From contig JAGAMG010000019.1 of NCBI GenBank assembly GCA_017624835.1, forward strand, positions 1-36,688: a DNA stretch of 36,688 nt. The letters are read 5' to 3'. Numbering within the stretch: the first letter of the stretch is position 1; each line of letters begins with the position of its first letter. Below are positions 9,703 through 17,822 of this stretch, piece after piece. A program made the position numbers and the translations under genes. Source of the DNA: Lachnospiraceae bacterium (lineage in GTDB: Bacteria; Bacillota; Clostridia; Lachnospirales; Lachnospiraceae). Under the pieces are notes generated by a model. It was not told where the DNA came from and did not search any database. It was given only the letters and a program-made list of their open reading frames with translations.

Positions 9703-9793
9703 TCCGTACCTCCAAAACTTCTCTTCCGTTTCATGCTGTGAAAACACATTTGCTTTTATTTTATCATTGGCACCTCTTAAAGTCAACGAAACG

Positions 9794-9841
9794 CCACTAG
9801 ATATTGTGTTTTCTTTTTGCTATGTACATTATATCTTGTAT
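9794..9841 (-). promoter_or_regulatory. Pair of NrdR boxes over the nrdD promoter
   Basis: CCACTAGATATTGTGT (9794-9809) and ACATTATATCTTGTAT (9826-9841) match the known NrdR consensus ACACWATATATWGTGT at about 14 and 13 of 16 positions. Their starts are 32 bases apart, the three-turn spacing typical of NrdR pairs. A minus-strand TATAAT at 9828-9833 lies inside the second box and is the likely -10 of nrdD; no good -35 is visible. Binding of NrdR at high dATP would block the promoter. Confidence 0.8.
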
Positions 9842-9900
9842 ACACACAAAAATATATGGTTCTTTCATCCCACACCTTTTCTCTTTCCTGTCCCACATCA

Positions 9901-9955
9901 CGCCATTAAACCTTTTCTAAAATCAAAAAGAGCGCCATTTTAGTTATCCTAAAAT
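9901..9955. promoter_or_regulatory. Direct repeats CGCCATT-N9-CTAAAAT, candidate operator
   Basis: CGCCATT, nine variable bases and CTAAAAT occur at 9901-9923 and again at 9933-9955, 32 bases apart. The second copy also holds the dyad ATTTTAG/CTAAAAT. A looser third site (CCCCGTTTTAG) follows at about 9962-9972. They lie between nrdD and the XRE regulator, so either autoregulation of that regulator or control of nrdD is possible. The rest of the 9703-10092 gap is AT-rich with no gene. Confidence 0.45.
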
Positions 9956-10092
9956 ATCACGCCCCGTTTTAGATGTTTTTCTTTAATTTTATTGACTTTC
10001 TGAAATATTAAAACATCCCATTTCAAATACTATAAAATATGCCTGTAAAGAAGCACTCACCTTTACAAATTCAGGAAAGGATGGTTACTATA

Positions 10093-10437
10093 ATGGATTT
10101 CGGTCAAATACTTACCAATCTCCGTGAAGAAAAAGGAATCTACCAAAAAGAATTGGCAATTTATTTAAATGTAACCATCAGTACCATTTCCAATTATGAA
10201 AATGGTGTACACCTTCCCGACCTTAACACGCTCTGTCTCATCGCTGACTATTTCGGCGTTACCACAGATTATCTGTTGGGTCGTTCTTCTTATGTGTTCA
10301 ATCCCGATACCTTAGCCCGTCCTTTGAGCAAGGATTATACCGTTGCCGACTTCCTTAACACCACCTTAAGCCTGCCTCAGAGAGAAGTTCACTCCGTTTT
10401 GGATTATGTGGAATATTTGAAGTCTCGCAAGAAATAA
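10093..10437 (+). CDS. XRE-family helix-turn-helix transcriptional regulator
   Basis: The 114-residue protein has a Cro/cI-type HTH in its first ~65 residues (ILTNLREEKGIYQKELAIYL, VTISTISNYENG, LCLIADYFGVTTDYLLGR). The remaining ~45 residues (DTLARPLSKDYTVADFLNTT and following) are a short tail that could mediate dimerisation. It is a cytosolic DNA-binding protein and the target is unknown. The start is uncertain: ATG 10093 begins right at the HTH, and an in-frame ATG at 10081 lies directly after AGGAAAGG. It faces the TPR lipoprotein gene convergently and has candidate operator repeats upstream at 9901-9955. Confidence 0.85.
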   Translation: MDFGQILTNLREEKGIYQKELAIYLNVTISTISNYENGVHLPDLNTLCLIADYFGVTTDYLLGRSSYVFNPDTLARPLSKDYTVADFLNTTLSLPQREVHSVLDYVEYLKSRKK

Positions 10438-10463
10438 TTATCCAAAAATTATCTTGTGGATAA
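10438..10463. terminator. Weak hairpin between convergent genes
   Basis: TTATCC (10438-10443) pairs with GGATAA (10458-10463) just after the XRE gene stop, and is followed by AAAGTCTTTTT. It overlaps the last codons of the opposing lipoprotein gene. The short stem makes it only a possible terminator. Confidence 0.35.
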
Positions 10464-11501
10464 AAAGTCTTTTTCTCGCTTTGCCTTTTCGTCATCCGGA
10501 TAGGTCTTCAAATAGCTATCAAGTAATACAGCAGCTTTCTGGTAATCTCCCAAATGCTCATATGCCACAATTTCATTAAAGGACAAGATTTGCAGATAGC
10601 CACTGTCTTCAATCTCTTTTCCCGCTTGAAATGCCTCCAAAGCTTTTTGATATTCTCCCAGCTCCATTTCACATAAACCTAATTGATTGTAAAGCTCCGC
10701 ATTTCCCTTTTCCTTACTCAAAAAACTGTTATAAACACTGGCGGCATAATTATAGTCACCGGTAGCTTCATAAGCCTTGCCCAAATACAAATAACTTTCC
10801 GCTCCGCCCTTTTCCTTTGCTTCCTCCAAGGCTATATACGCCTTCTGATACTCTCCTAAATGATAATAAATTCGTCCGCTGTCGTAGGCATTCATTCCCT
10901 TTGCATCATTGGTCAATGCATTTTGCAAATATTCCTGCCCTACCTCTTTATAGCCATAATGCGTCAAAAGCTCGTAAATTTCTATCAGCCTTTCATAGTC
11001 CTTTGCATCCATGCTGATTACTTTGTCAAAATCTGCCTTGGCTCCCTCATAATCATTCAACGCAAGTCTTACACTCCCACGCAAAAAATAGGCATCCTCT
11101 TCCTGTGGTCTGAGGGCTAGAATTGCATCATAGGCAGCTTCCGCCTCGCTATGCTGCCCATTCTTAATATAAGCTGCTGCCAGATAATAATTCAAATCAA
11201 AATCAACGGCTTCTATCAAACCATTACTGGAAGCTAATGCCTCCTTAAAGCAACTGATTGCTTCTTCATATTCGGTAAGTCCCATATGGGCAATTCCCCT
11301 GCCCCTGGCAATCAGACGTTCATTTTCCTCTGCCTCTTGTGCCGCATCAAATACCGTTAATGCCTCGGCATAATCCAACGCCTTTACAAGCTCCATCGCT
11401 TCTTTTGTTTTTGCAGTGGCTGCACCACATCCGGTCAGCATTAAACTCGCAAAAACTCCGGCCAAAACCCCTTGCAGCTTTCTCTTATTGTTAAAAAGCA
11501 T
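10449..11501 (-). CDS. TPR-repeat lipoprotein
   Basis: The 350-residue protein begins with a lipoprotein signal peptide ending in LTGC (lipobox at about residue 22-25), so it should be anchored outside the membrane. The rest is almost entirely tetratricopeptide repeats, about seven or eight, with recurring patterns such as YEEAISCFKEAL, YEGAKADFDKVI, YQKALEAFQAG and YQKAAVLLDSYL. Such proteins act as protein-binding scaffolds; the partner is unknown. It starts 30 bases after mscL on the same strand behind a GAGAGG site, so the two may be co-transcribed. No other domain is visible. Confidence 0.85.
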   Translation of the reverse strand: MLFNNKRKLQGVLAGVFASLMLTGCGAATAKTKEAMELVKALDYAEALTVFDAAQEAEENERLIARGRGIAHMGLTEYEEAISCFKEALASSNGLIEAVDFDLNYYLAAAYIKNGQHSEAEAAYDAILALRPQEEDAYFLRGSVRLALNDYEGAKADFDKVISMDAKDYERLIEIYELLTHYGYKEVGQEYLQNALTNDAKGMNAYDSGRIYYHLGEYQKAYIALEEAKEKGGAESYLYLGKAYEATGDYNYAASVYNSFLSKEKGNAELYNQLGLCEMELGEYQKALEAFQAGKEIEDSGYLQILSFNEIVAYEHLGDYQKAAVLLDSYLKTYPDDEKAKREKDFLSTR

Positions 11502-11531
11502 AAAAAACCTCTCTTATTATTCTGAAAGTAA

Positions 11532-11966
11532 TTACTCAGAAAGATCTGATGTACAATGAGGACATTTCACTGCATCTATTGCAATCTCACTCTTACAATA
11601 CATACATTTCTTTGTAGTAGGTGCTGCCGGTTTTTCCTCTTTCTTTTTCATTTTATCACCCAATTTATTAATGAACTTCACCAGGCAGAAAATTACAAGT
11701 GCAGTAATCAGAAAATTTAATATCGCGGTAATAAAATTACCATAGGCAAGTACCGGCGCGTTTTCGCCACTTCCTAAGGTTACTGTCAAATGGGAAAAAT
11801 CCGTACCACCAAAAATTCCCAAAAGCGGGGTCAAAATATCCTGATTTAAGGAAGTTACGATAGAGGTGAATGCTCCACCTACAATAACACCCACTGCCAT
11901 ATCCATTACATTTCCGCGTAAAATAAATTTCTTGAATTCTCCGATAAATCCGTTTCCCTTGCTCAT
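11532..11966 (-). CDS. mscL: Large-conductance mechanosensitive channel with C-terminal zinc ribbon
   Basis: The 144-residue protein has the MscL N-terminus (FIGEFKKFILRGNVMDMAVGVIVGGAFTSIV), with the first pore-lining helix and the glycine-rich gate, a periplasmic-type loop, and a second membrane helix (FITAILNFLITALVIFCLVKFINKL). The channel opens under membrane tension to release solutes. After the cytoplasmic helix, a short zinc ribbon (CMYCKSEIAIDAVKCPHC) is added, which is not in the E. coli protein but is, to my knowledge, seen in some Firmicutes. The start ATG 11966 follows GGAGG; the frame extends 138 bases further upstream without a supporting site or family similarity. Confidence 0.95.
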   Translation of the reverse strand: MSKGNGFIGEFKKFILRGNVMDMAVGVIVGGAFTSIVTSLNQDILTPLLGIFGGTDFSHLTVTLGSGENAPVLAYGNFITAILNFLITALVIFCLVKFINKLGDKMKKKEEKPAAPTTKKCMYCKSEIAIDAVKCPHCTSDLSE

Positions 11967-12135
11967 CGCCTTTATCCTCCATGCATATCCTAATATATTT
12001 TTATTCCACTTGCTATCAGTTAACTTTCTCGCTAACATTATTCTCTCTAACATGAGATAGGTAGTTCTTCTCACTAAAGAACATCCCTGCATACATGATA
12101 GCATATCTTAATCATTATCGCTATAGATATTTGGT

Positions 12136-12164
12136 TTGCATTGTCAGAAAATATGTTTTATACT
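12136..12164 (+). promoter_or_regulatory. SigA-type promoter for holA
   Basis: TTGCAT (12136-12141) and TATACT (12159-12164) are spaced by 17 bases, about 70 bases before the holA start. The other side of this 268-base divergent gap should hold the mscL promoter, for which I see no clear pair. The gap also has a near-repeat (CTCGCTAACA and CTCTCTAACA, 12028-12052). Confidence 0.6.
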
Positions 12165-12234
12165 CATATGTGATAAATATGAAATCAAATATTTCTTATG
12201 CGTTTTGCACAGATTAAGGAACAGGAGTAAATAC

Positions 12235-13209
12235 ATGCAGCGTATTAATGATGACATTCGCCAGCAAAATTTTAAACAGGTTTACTTACTTTACGGTGAA
12301 GAACGGTATCTGCGTAAGCAATACACCGACCGCCTTCGTAAGGCACTTTGTCAGGAAGATGACCAAATGAATAGTCATTTCTATGAGGGAAAGGATGTTC
12401 CTGTGGGTGAAATCATTGACTTAGCCGAAACCCTTCCTTTTTTGGCAGAACGCAGAGTTATTTTTATCAGCAACAGCGGTCTTTTTAAATCCGGCGGCGA
12501 GAAGATGGCAGAATATCTTACTGCCCCTAACGAAACTACCTTTTTTGTATTTACGGAAAGTGAAGTGGACAAGCGCAGTAAGCTCTACAAAACCGTACAG
12601 TCCAAGGGATATGTTTCCGAATTTTCCATGCAGGATGAAAACACTTTAAAACGCTGGATTGCCGGTATTTTGGGCAAAGAAGGCAAGAAAATTACAGAAA
12701 ACACCGTACAACTCTTTCTTACCAAAACCGGCACGGATATGGAAAATATTCAAATGGAGCTGGAAAAGCTTATCTGCTACTGCATGGATAAAGATGTGAT
12801 TACCAATGAAGACGTGGAAACCATTTGCACTAATCGCATTACCAATCACATTTTTGATATGATTAACGCTATTGCAGACAAACAGCAACAGACAGCCTTG
12901 CAGCTTTACTATGATTTGCTGGCACTAAAGGAGCCCCCCATGCGAATCCTTTTCCTGATTGCCAGACAATGCAATATGCTCCTTCAGGTAAAGGAAATGA
13001 AAGCCCGGGGCTATGACAACAAAACCATTGGCTCCAAAATCGGTGTTCCCCCTTTCATTGCCGGCAAATATGTAACTCAGGCTGCCCGCTTTAAAACAGC
13101 TGACTTGCGAAAAGCCGTAACCCAATGCGTGGAAGCCGAAGAAGCCGTAAAAACAGGTCACATGAATGATATTATGAGTGTGGAGGTTTTGATTGTTTCC
13201 GTACTGTAA
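12235..13209 (+). CDS. holA: DNA polymerase III subunit delta
   Basis: The 324-residue protein is the clamp-loader wrench that opens the beta sliding clamp. The N-terminal AAA+-like fold begins with QVYLLYGEERYLRKQYTDRL, and the family blocks LPFLAERRVIFI and FFVFTESEVDKRSKLYK follow. The collar part contains NHIFDMINAIADKQQQTAL and EPPMRILFLIARQCNMLLQ. The start ATG 12235 follows ACAGGAG; the longer open frame to 12136 covers the promoter. In many Firmicutes holA follows comEC and precedes rpsT; here it is on the strand opposite comEC and no rpsT is seen. Confidence 0.94.
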   Translation: MQRINDDIRQQNFKQVYLLYGEERYLRKQYTDRLRKALCQEDDQMNSHFYEGKDVPVGEIIDLAETLPFLAERRVIFISNSGLFKSGGEKMAEYLTAPNETTFFVFTESEVDKRSKLYKTVQSKGYVSEFSMQDENTLKRWIAGILGKEGKKITENTVQLFLTKTGTDMENIQMELEKLICYCMDKDVITNEDVETICTNRITNHIFDMINAIADKQQQTALQLYYDLLALKEPPMRILFLIARQCNMLLQVKEMKARGYDNKTIGSKIGVPPFIAGKYVTQAARFKTADLRKAVTQCVEAEEAVKTGHMNDIMSVEVLIVSVL

Positions 13210-13238
13210 ATCTGTCTCGGGAAATTCCCTATAAAGTA

Positions 13239-13278
13239 ACGAACTCCCCTGTAAAATACTTCTTGCAGGGGAGTTAGT
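13239..13278. terminator. Bidirectional hairpin between convergent genes
   Basis: AACTCCCCTG (13242-13251) and CAGGGGAGTT (13266-13275) form a perfect 10-bp stem, extended outward by AAC/GTT. It lies between holA and the opposing PD-(D/E)XK gene. There is no long T run on either side, so termination strength is uncertain. Confidence 0.55.
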
Positions 13279-13300
13279 TGTAAGGGATGTATTCTTCTCG

Positions 13301-14104
13301 CTATTCCGCGCAAAATACCTTTTTTACCAATCCATCCAAAGCCTTGGTACTAAGCGGATATTGCTTTGTCTCATGGGTAATAAACAACTTTACTCCAAGA
13401 TAGATTCCATTTTTTTCGTATGTATTGAGCTTGAACATTGCACTATCCACATAGTCACTGTCATCCATCATTCCAAAATGTTCCAAATACACTTCCTCTC
13501 TTTCAGGCATCTTCAAAATTGTAAAATCCGGATAAATGGTTCTATTCCCTGCCAGCTTAAGAGGATACTCATATCGATATGGTATTCCCAGCAGATACAG
13601 CTTATCCGCAATAATTTTCTCTGATTTTGAGCGGACTCGTTCCCCTTTTTCTGTGAGGATTTCTTGCATGTCATCATCAAATGTTTTTCCCTGATATTCT
13701 ATCGCCTGCCATTTTTTTATATATTCCTCATCAGATATTTCTGGTGCACACACCAAATTTCTACGAAATTGATTAGTGTGCTCAAATACATGTTTTAATG
13801 ACGTTTCCTTATATTTCTTCAAAAAAATTGTAATTGCCTTTCTTCTTTCTTCTGCTTGCTTTACTACGCGCATATCATAATCTCTCTGCGCAATTCTCCT
13901 TGCCAATTCCTCTTCACTCTTTTTTAGATATCTGCCGTTCTTTAGCTTTACATCACCCCCTTTATAATAATACTCCACACCGGTTCGCTTTTTTGCAATG
14001 CGTAAATGCCCCTTAGGCGCGGACTTAAGTCGGGCATAAGCTTCAGATAAAATTATTTCAATTTGTTTCTTTTCTTCACTTAACACTGTCTCAATTGTTT
14101 TCAT
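13301..14104 (-). CDS. Predicted PD-(D/E)XK-type nuclease-fold protein of unknown function
   Basis: The 267-residue soluble protein has a charged, helical N-terminal half (about 1-140, rich in Lys/Arg/Glu). Its C-terminal half resembles the endonuclease-like core: RSKSEKIIADKL, GIPYRYEYPLKL, YPDFTI with the candidate catalytic aspartate, and a following strand with EHFGMMDD. A family of Firmicutes hypothetical proteins shows this same arrangement, as far as I recall; no substrate is known. The EHFG segment stands where a canonical (D/E)XK would be expected, so activity is not certain. The start ATG 14104 has GGAG nine bases upstream. The gene follows comEC on the same strand, with the repeat array at 14140-14500 in its leader. 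Confidence 0.7.
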   Translation of the reverse strand: MKTIETVLSEEKKQIEIILSEAYARLKSAPKGHLRIAKKRTGVEYYYKGGDVKLKNGRYLKKSEEELARRIAQRDYDMRVVKQAEERRKAITIFLKKYKETSLKHVFEHTNQFRRNLVCAPEISDEEYIKKWQAIEYQGKTFDDDMQEILTEKGERVRSKSEKIIADKLYLLGIPYRYEYPLKLAGNRTIYPDFTILKMPEREEVYLEHFGMMDDSDYVDSAMFKLNTYEKNGIYLGVKLFITHETKQYPLSTKALDGLVKKVFCAE

Positions 14105-14139
14105 ACATAAATCTCCTACTTTTCCTATTAATTCTAAAT

Positions 14140-14500
14140 CTAGTCGGGTATTTTTCAGCTTCTTAATATAATTATTTTTCTGTTTTACCCCATCTTTCTG
14201 ATTTTTTCCCCATCTAGTCGGGCTATTTCTCCTCTTACTTCCTCTAATCAACCACTTTATGCCCAACTTTTTTCACATTTCTGCTTGCCTGGTCGGGCAA
14301 CAACTCCTTTTTCTTCCTCTAAGCAGTCACTTCCTTCCCCACCTTTACTACATTTCTGACTTCTAGTCGGGCTGCGCCTCCTCTTCCCCCCTTCAACCAA
14401 TCTCTTTCAGCCCGACCTTTCACTCATTTTCGTTTATCTGGTCGGGCTAACACTTCACAACCTTTCCCAAAAGTTATTTTTTCCCCACCAACATATCTAT
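14140..14500. repeat. Degenerate tandem array with ~74.5-bp period and conserved CTRGTCGGGCT core
   Basis: The core begins at 14140, 14214, 14289, 14363 and 14438, giving steps of 74, 75, 74 and 75 bases. Cores alternate mostly between CTAGTCGGG and CTGGTCGGG. A second block lies about 30 bases before each core (for example GCCCAACTTT, CCCCACCTTT, GCCCGACCTTT), and one copy can pair perfectly with the next core (AGCCCGACC at about 14409 with GGTCGGGCT at 14440). The remaining bases are T/C-rich and only loosely conserved. A diverged half unit reaches the ribosome binding site of the PD-(D/E)XK gene. Mixed 74/75 steps and stops argue against coding. There is no gene in this 400-base gap. Confidence 0.9.
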
Positions 14501-14503
14501 CAC

Positions 14504-16858
14504 CTATTTTTTCCACCCCCACATTCTCACTTTTTCTCCAATTTCCACAGTAATTGCCCCATTCTCCGGTGTTGTAACCACCTCAACCTGTGCCTTATCA
14601 AGTCTCTCTAACACTTCCCTGTGGGGATGTCCGTAGGAATTATCACTTCCGCAGGAAATTACCGCCAGTTCAGGTCTCAACTGCTGCAATAATTCATCAC
14701 CTGTAGCATTTCTGGAGCCATGATGCGCTACCTTTAAAATACTAACCTCTTCAATCTCTTCCTCTCGCAATCGCTCCACCAGCATTTCCTCCCCTACCGC
14801 TTCTGTATCTCCGGTAAGCAAAAGTGTGACCTCCTCCTTTAGCTTAATATAAAAGCATTGTGAATAAGCATTAGCATCTGTAGCAAGCTCTCCTTTGGGC
14901 GGATGAAGACATAAAAATTTATTTCCATCCACTTCCCAATAATCCCCTGCTCCTATCACGGTGACAGGAATTTGCCCCTCCACCGCATCCAATAGTTCCT
15001 GCCACCCATTTTCTCCAACACTTCCATTCTCTACAACTTTTCCACTCTCTACAGCATTTCCATCCATTCCTTCTTTGTCATTCTTTTCATTCTTTCCACT
15101 GCCATCCTCCTCACTTACAGTTTCTGAAACAAAAATCTGCCCAATCGTAATTCTCCATTCTTCCCGATTTTGCAATAGTTCCATGATTCCATTGCAATGG
15201 TCCTTATCCGGGTGGGACAGGAACACTCCGTCAATATGATTGATGCCATAATACTTCAAATATGGTTGTAAGACATACTTCCCTATCTGCCTACGACTGG
15301 TACTTCCACAATCAAATAAGTACACTTCCCCGGATTCCAACTGCACACAAATACAATCCCCCTGACCTACATCCAAAAAAGTAATACTTGTTTTCGTCGG
15401 AAAATGAAATCCCAAGATAGCCACAGACAGCAACATTGCGAGATAAGAGCCAAACCGCGTGTTCTTCCTCTCCTGCAAGCAATTCTGTCCAAACACTATC
15501 CCAAGCCACACCAGATAATAAAGTATTACCTGCCAAGGCTCAGGTCTTCCGGGATTCCATAATGCTCCCGGAATATTTCCAAAAACATTACACAGCCACT
15601 CATATCCAGTTAAAATCAGACAATCTATGATCCCTACAACTCCCAGTCCCGGTATCAGCATTGCACACAATCCCGATAACATTACCAGGGACATAAAAGG
15701 GAGTACAAACAAATTTAAAAACATCGAGTAGATTGGTATCTCATAATAAAACCACAGCTGAATGGGTAATGTTGTAAATGTAATGGACAAGCTCGCCAGC
15801 AGGGAATCCTTAAATTTTTCAAGTCCACAATCATTTTTAACCATTCCAAACAACCAGTTCACCACTTCCACACTCTCTCCTTTTATAATCAGCCTATCCT
15901 TCCCCACAGTTCCACTCACCACCTTTACCAACGCCGGATAAAACACTCCTATTCCCAAGATAGAACCATAGGACAACAGAAAGCCTGCATTCTTTAAATT
16001 ATTGGGATTTATGCCCACCATAACTGCACCGCATACTCCCAAAGCAGTGAGCATGTCATAGGTTCTTCCGCAAATCTCTGCAAGCATCCTTATCAAAAAC
16101 ATACCAATGGCGCGACAGGCAGAAACACTCATTCCCGTCATCATTCCATATAGTATTAGCACCACCCCACCACATACTGCCGCCAGCCACACAGGACAAC
16201 CTGCTTTTCGTAGCAAACGAAACAGGCTCATGCCGATTATGGTAATATGCAGACCGGAAATGCTTAAAATATGTATAATTCCATTATCCCGATACAGCCT
16301 TTCTGTAGTCTCATCCAACTCACTTTTATCCCCCAAAAGCATAGCCGTCATAATGGATGCCTGCTTTGCCGGAAATATTTCATATAGGCGATTTCTAAAA
16401 TAGTATCTCATTTGAAAGAGTCCTTCCTGCAAATGAGAATACTGACTTTTTTCTTCCACAACGGTTATTTTCTTCAACCGCCCTCCTATCCCAAGAGTTT
16501 GATAATATCCGGCGGCATCAAACTCTCCCGGATTGGTGGCATGCAAAAAACACTGATAGCTTCCCTTTATTACTACTTCACTGCCAATCAAGGGAGCCTC
16601 TGTGTCATAATCACATATTAACTTTTGTTTGATTTGAAATTTATGCTGCTGAGTTGCAGCCTGATAAGTAATAGAAACAGAATCTAAATAAAAACTTTTT
16701 ATATCCTTGCGGTAAACATGGCCTGAAACCATAACCTCCGTGCCATCCGGTATTTCCACGGGCAGCTCTGTATCCTTTTCATACAGGCTGCCCATATAAG
16801 ATAGCACTCCAAATAGAATTACCAGACACATGCACACCGCCATAAGCGGTCTGCGCAT
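14504..16858 (-). CDS. comEC: ComEC/Rec2 family competence DNA-uptake channel
   Basis: The 784-residue polytopic membrane protein moves single-stranded DNA into the cell. An N-terminal soluble OB-like domain (about 30-170) is followed by the competence domain with many membrane helices, including LSISGLHITIIGMS and MTGMSVSACRAIGMF. A C-terminal metallo-beta-lactamase domain has FLDVGQGDCICVQ, FDCGS, SHPDKDHCNGI and VAHHGSRNATGDELL with a full set of metal ligands. An acidic Gly/Asn/Lys-rich insert (KNEKNDKEGMDGNAV and VVENGSVGENG) interrupts this domain. The ATG follows GGAGAAG. It is the last gene of the comEA operon, 14 bases after the GerMN lipoprotein. Confidence 0.95.
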   Translation of the reverse strand: MRRPLMAVCMCLVILFGVLSYMGSLYEKDTELPVEIPDGTEVMVSGHVYRKDIKSFYLDSVSITYQAATQQHKFQIKQKLICDYDTEAPLIGSEVVIKGSYQCFLHATNPGEFDAAGYYQTLGIGGRLKKITVVEEKSQYSHLQEGLFQMRYYFRNRLYEIFPAKQASIMTAMLLGDKSELDETTERLYRDNGIIHILSISGLHITIIGMSLFRLLRKAGCPVWLAAVCGGVVLILYGMMTGMSVSACRAIGMFLIRMLAEICGRTYDMLTALGVCGAVMVGINPNNLKNAGFLLSYGSILGIGVFYPALVKVVSGTVGKDRLIIKGESVEVVNWLFGMVKNDCGLEKFKDSLLASLSITFTTLPIQLWFYYEIPIYSMFLNLFVLPFMSLVMLSGLCAMLIPGLGVVGIIDCLILTGYEWLCNVFGNIPGALWNPGRPEPWQVILYYLVWLGIVFGQNCLQERKNTRFGSYLAMLLSVAILGFHFPTKTSITFLDVGQGDCICVQLESGEVYLFDCGSTSRRQIGKYVLQPYLKYYGINHIDGVFLSHPDKDHCNGIMELLQNREEWRITIGQIFVSETVSEEDGSGKNEKNDKEGMDGNAVESGKVVENGSVGENGWQELLDAVEGQIPVTVIGAGDYWEVDGNKFLCLHPPKGELATDANAYSQCFYIKLKEEVTLLLTGDTEAVGEEMLVERLREEEIEEVSILKVAHHGSRNATGDELLQQLRPELAVISCGSDNSYGHPHREVLERLDKAQVEVVTTPENGAITVEIGEKVRMWGWKK

Positions 16859-16872
16859 AATTCTTCTCCTTC

Positions 16873-17787
16873 TTATTTCTCCAGGGTAGTAACATTATCC
16901 AGATTTCTCTCAAAGGTGGAAGTACTGAAATTTGCCGGAACCTCTCCATTAATCAGTATCTGTACCTTATTGACATTGCTCAGTTCCACCAGAGAATTGA
17001 CAAGGGAATACACTGCCAACTCTGTGGAAACATTATTTACCACAGTCAGGAAACCGGAATCCAGATTCACATAGCAAATGCCATCCTTGGTCATTACATT
17101 AATAATTTTGGTCTGAGGATTTACGGAAGGATATAAGCCTGCAATCTGCCCACTTGGACCGGCTATCACTTCTTCTACCACAAAACGTTCCAAAGAAGTA
17201 TTGGTAGAATAATGCTTTTCCCTATATGCTGCAATCAGCTTGTCCCCTGTTTCATTGGCAAAATACAGCTTTACCTTAGTAAGCTCATAGGTGTTGATTG
17301 CATTTCCGTCATTATCAATAAACTGATCAGCACTCATCCAACTTACCAATTCTCCCGCTGCATCAAAAAGCTGATTTCCTTCCACAGTAATTCCCACATA
17401 ATTTACCCCCTCCACCTGAGTAAGGGTTCTCACAATCGCTGCTCTAACCAGAATTTCTGTCATGGGCGACAGGTTTTTATATGCTTTATCTACATCCAGC
17501 ATAACCTTTCCGTCCTCCCATTCCATATCCAGTACTTGAAATCCCATGGAAAATGGTGCTTTATATTCCAATTTTTCCGGCACTGTGGCAAGACAGTTCA
17601 TAAGCTCCTCAAGCACGTTTTCCGGTTCGGAAGCTTTCATCTCATAAGCATGCATCTCCACCTTGGTTTCGGAATTACTTACATAATAAACCTGATATAA
17701 ATTTTCTGTATTAGGCTCCTTGGCAGTACATCCTGCGATGCACAAAACGCCAATCAGGAGCAGCAAAATTCTGCTAAATTTTTTCAT
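16873..17787 (-). CDS. GerMN-domain lipoprotein
   Basis: The 304-residue protein begins MKKFSRILLLLIGVLCIAGC, a lipoprotein signal peptide with lipobox IAGC at about 17-20, so it should sit on the outer membrane face. Two repeats of the GerMN fold follow (about 60-160, LVRAAIVRTLTQVEGVNYVGITVEG; and about 175-300, LAVYSLVNSLVELSNVNKVQILING). This fold occurs in GerM, which is important for spore coat and cortex assembly, and in LpqB, which works with a sensor kinase. Its place directly after the histidine kinase supports an LpqB-like role as a kinase partner. The start at 17787 is behind AAAGG. Confidence 0.88.
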   Translation of the reverse strand: MKKFSRILLLLIGVLCIAGCTAKEPNTENLYQVYYVSNSETKVEMHAYEMKASEPENVLEELMNCLATVPEKLEYKAPFSMGFQVLDMEWEDGKVMLDVDKAYKNLSPMTEILVRAAIVRTLTQVEGVNYVGITVEGNQLFDAAGELVSWMSADQFIDNDGNAINTYELTKVKLYFANETGDKLIAAYREKHYSTNTSLERFVVEEVIAGPSGQIAGLYPSVNPQTKIINVMTKDGICYVNLDSGFLTVVNNVSTELAVYSLVNSLVELSNVNKVQILINGEVPANFSTSTFERNLDNVTTLEK

Positions 17788-17822
17788 ATTTTTAACCTTT
17801 ATGGGCACTTTTTATCTTGAAT

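Noticed and set aside
11967-12104. 46-residue N-terminal extension of MscL
   Set aside because: MscL proteins begin near the FIGEFKKF segment, and GGAGG precedes the ATG at 11966.
14140-14500. CRISPR array
   Set aside because: The conserved part is only 9-11 bases, the intervening segments resemble each other weakly, and there are no cas genes in the window.
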